Of a stretch of DNA of 64,000 bases, positions 62,407 through 64,000 are shown piece after piece. This stretch comes from Saururus chinensis. Its lineage: Eukaryota; Streptophyta; Magnoliopsida; Piperales; Saururaceae. The stretch covers positions 30,424,756-30,488,755 of the forward strand of contig CP141147.1 of the NCBI GenBank assembly GCA_035235625.1. Direction: 5' to 3'. Both the position numbers and the translations under genes were made by a program. The notes below the pieces were generated by a model, which had not been told where the DNA came from, ran no database searches, and was given only the letters and a program-made list of their open reading frames with translations. Every line of letters starts with the position of its first letter. Position 1 is the stretch's first letter.

Positions 62407-64000
62407 AGGGCCATTAAATCCTTATCTGGCCAATTTGATACAGCCAAAACAAGTATTGTCATTTTCTGAGGGGTGATCAACACGGGATTTTGTATTTATC
62501 TTCTTGTTCTTTTTATGGCTCGTTTTTGGAGGTATTGTATGTAATCTATTCTTTTAGCCAAAAGGAATTTAAGCAAAAGCCCTTTTTTTTCCAGAAATGC
62601 TCACCAAAGTCTAACCTGTGTTCGATGGATCATTTATTGATGTGAACTCCCTTGTGCTTCTAAATCCACTGAATGCCACTCTCATATGCCAGGCATATTA
62701 GGGAGGGGACTTCTGTTTTTTTTTTTGGTTGAAAACTGTGGAGGAGGCATAAGGGTAAGCCTTGTGCCTTGAGTAGATTTTGAGGTCTTGTAGGTGCCCT
62801 TTCAAGTTGTTTGGGTCTTGTAGGTCCCCTTGCAGGTTGCAGAAGTGGACCTGCAAGTTGTGATGCTTGGAGTTAGGTTTTTTTTTTTTTAGCTTTTCCA
62901 AAGCAGTGCGAAAGACCTAATATGGAATTTGAAGACTTGAACCTGAACTGGGTTTCCGGTGAGAACAAGTTAGCTGCACCAAACGAGGAGGTAGATGGTG
63001 GTGAATAAAGAAGAGCTCTGTAGCCCTACCTAAATGGAACTAGTTTGGCGGTCAATCAGGATTGTGATATAGACAAGCAATCGTCAATTGTGATTGAAAT
63101 CAGTCGATTCTAATCAAATTAGCTGATTTTCAAAACCATGATCTGAACGAGTCATGGCATTTCAAAACACATAAAACTCTAGATTAAAATAGAAAAAAGT
63201 TAGTGCGAGCCTCAGAGCTTGGGCATCTCGAGCAGTCAGATATTGACCCAACAGTACAAGGGGGTGGGCAATAATTCAAACCTACATGCCCTTTGAGTTA
63301 CGTGTACCATCAAATTTCCCACAAATCATAGGCTCATATTGACACGCCTTCGCCCGGGCTCATATAAATTGGCCTCTTAAAATTATCATGTTTTATATTT
63401 TTGGAAGAACAAAGTACCCCTAGCTCTTATTTTATAGGTTTAAAGATCAAAGATTTGAATTATGAATTATCTCAAGTTGAATGGCTAATTGAATCATGGC
63501 AACATAAAAACAAAAAAAAAATTAGAATTAAAATAATGTATGAATTAGATGAAGGGGGAACCACACACTTGAATGGGGTAAATGTGCCCTTTTTTGCAAT
63601 TAATGCATCTAATTGCTTTTCACATTGTTCATTAGGCATAAAGTAATAAAAAAGTCATCCATTAATCAACTGAGTGTTGGTGAGAACACCTCAATTGGGT
63701 GCTTGCGACGTGTGAGCGTTGTACAAGCCCAAGGAAAATAGTGGTGGTTTGTTGTGCTCTAGGAGATAGGTTGCCTGGCCCTTTTTAATTTGATCCTAAA
63801 CACTTAGGCACCCCTTGTTAAAAAATAAAGGTAGGGATTATTAGCCAATAGTCGATCATAAGGGTAATTTACTATAATGGTCCGGATTTTTAAAACACTT
63901 TTCAATAAAAGACACGCTATAAATCATGAGGAATTTTTTTTCTTAAATGCAAAATAAGTCATCAATTAAATATCTAAGTCATGATAATTTGGGTTTACAA
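62407..64000. other. PMT 3'UTR and intergenic sequence
   Basis: The 3'UTR probably ends before about 62700. Beyond it a short imperfect duplication 'gggtcttgtaggt' (62781-62830) is visible, and otherwise AT-rich sequence without a recognised gene. The open frame at 63401-63646 shows no family motif. Confidence 0.4.

Overview
This window is nuclear DNA from a flowering plant. The evidence is spliced genes with GT-AG introns, plant-specific protein families (a PMT-type putative methyltransferase and an ABCB transporter), long AT-rich intergenic stretches, and dense, nested LTR retrotransposons of the Ty1/copia and Ty3/gypsy types with a Mutator-like element. The species cannot be named from sequence alone.

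Three genes look functional. (1) 1-2045, minus strand: the 5' part (five exons) of an ABCB/P-glycoprotein transporter that runs off the left edge. (2) 28683-42462, plus strand: a complete 28-exon gene for a HEAT/ARM-repeat protein of the HEATR6 type. Its exons join in phase to 1149 residues. (3) 59696-62406, plus strand: a complete five-exon gene for a Golgi-type PMT putative methyltransferase (628 residues), preceded by a probable 5'UTR exon and intron.

The rest is mostly mobile DNA. From 2457 to about 15780 lie LTRs of one copia family and a decayed copia element (5' LTR at 3415, 3' LTR start at 14071). This element is itself split by a gypsy-type LTR (7201-10975), which in turn holds another solo LTR (8318-9892, 5-bp duplication ATGAA). 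From 16115 to 21614 lies a gypsy-type solo LTR split by a second one (17399-20927, duplication TTATG). From about 22710 to 28405 lies a Mutator-like element. It combines a genomic fragment of a RING-type E3 ligase gene, with introns and one in-frame stop, a transposase C-terminus and a 44-bp minisatellite. It ends just upstream of the HEATR6-like gene. Inside that gene, intron 19 holds a LINE remnant split by a solo LTR. From about 45437 to 55220 lies a second copia element of the same family, split by a gypsy-type LTR (49931-53092, duplication CTAGT). Its LTRs are embedded in two copies of a DAHP-synthase pseudogene fragment.

The three genes show no functional link to each other. I found no convincing new multi-gene system. 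The most unusual structures are the chimeric Mutator-like element, the duplicated DAHP-synthase/LTR unit, and paired palindromic motifs shared by several otherwise divergent LTRs. Exon boundaries come from reading splice signals and protein continuity by eye. Transposon family names rest on recognised motifs, not on searches.
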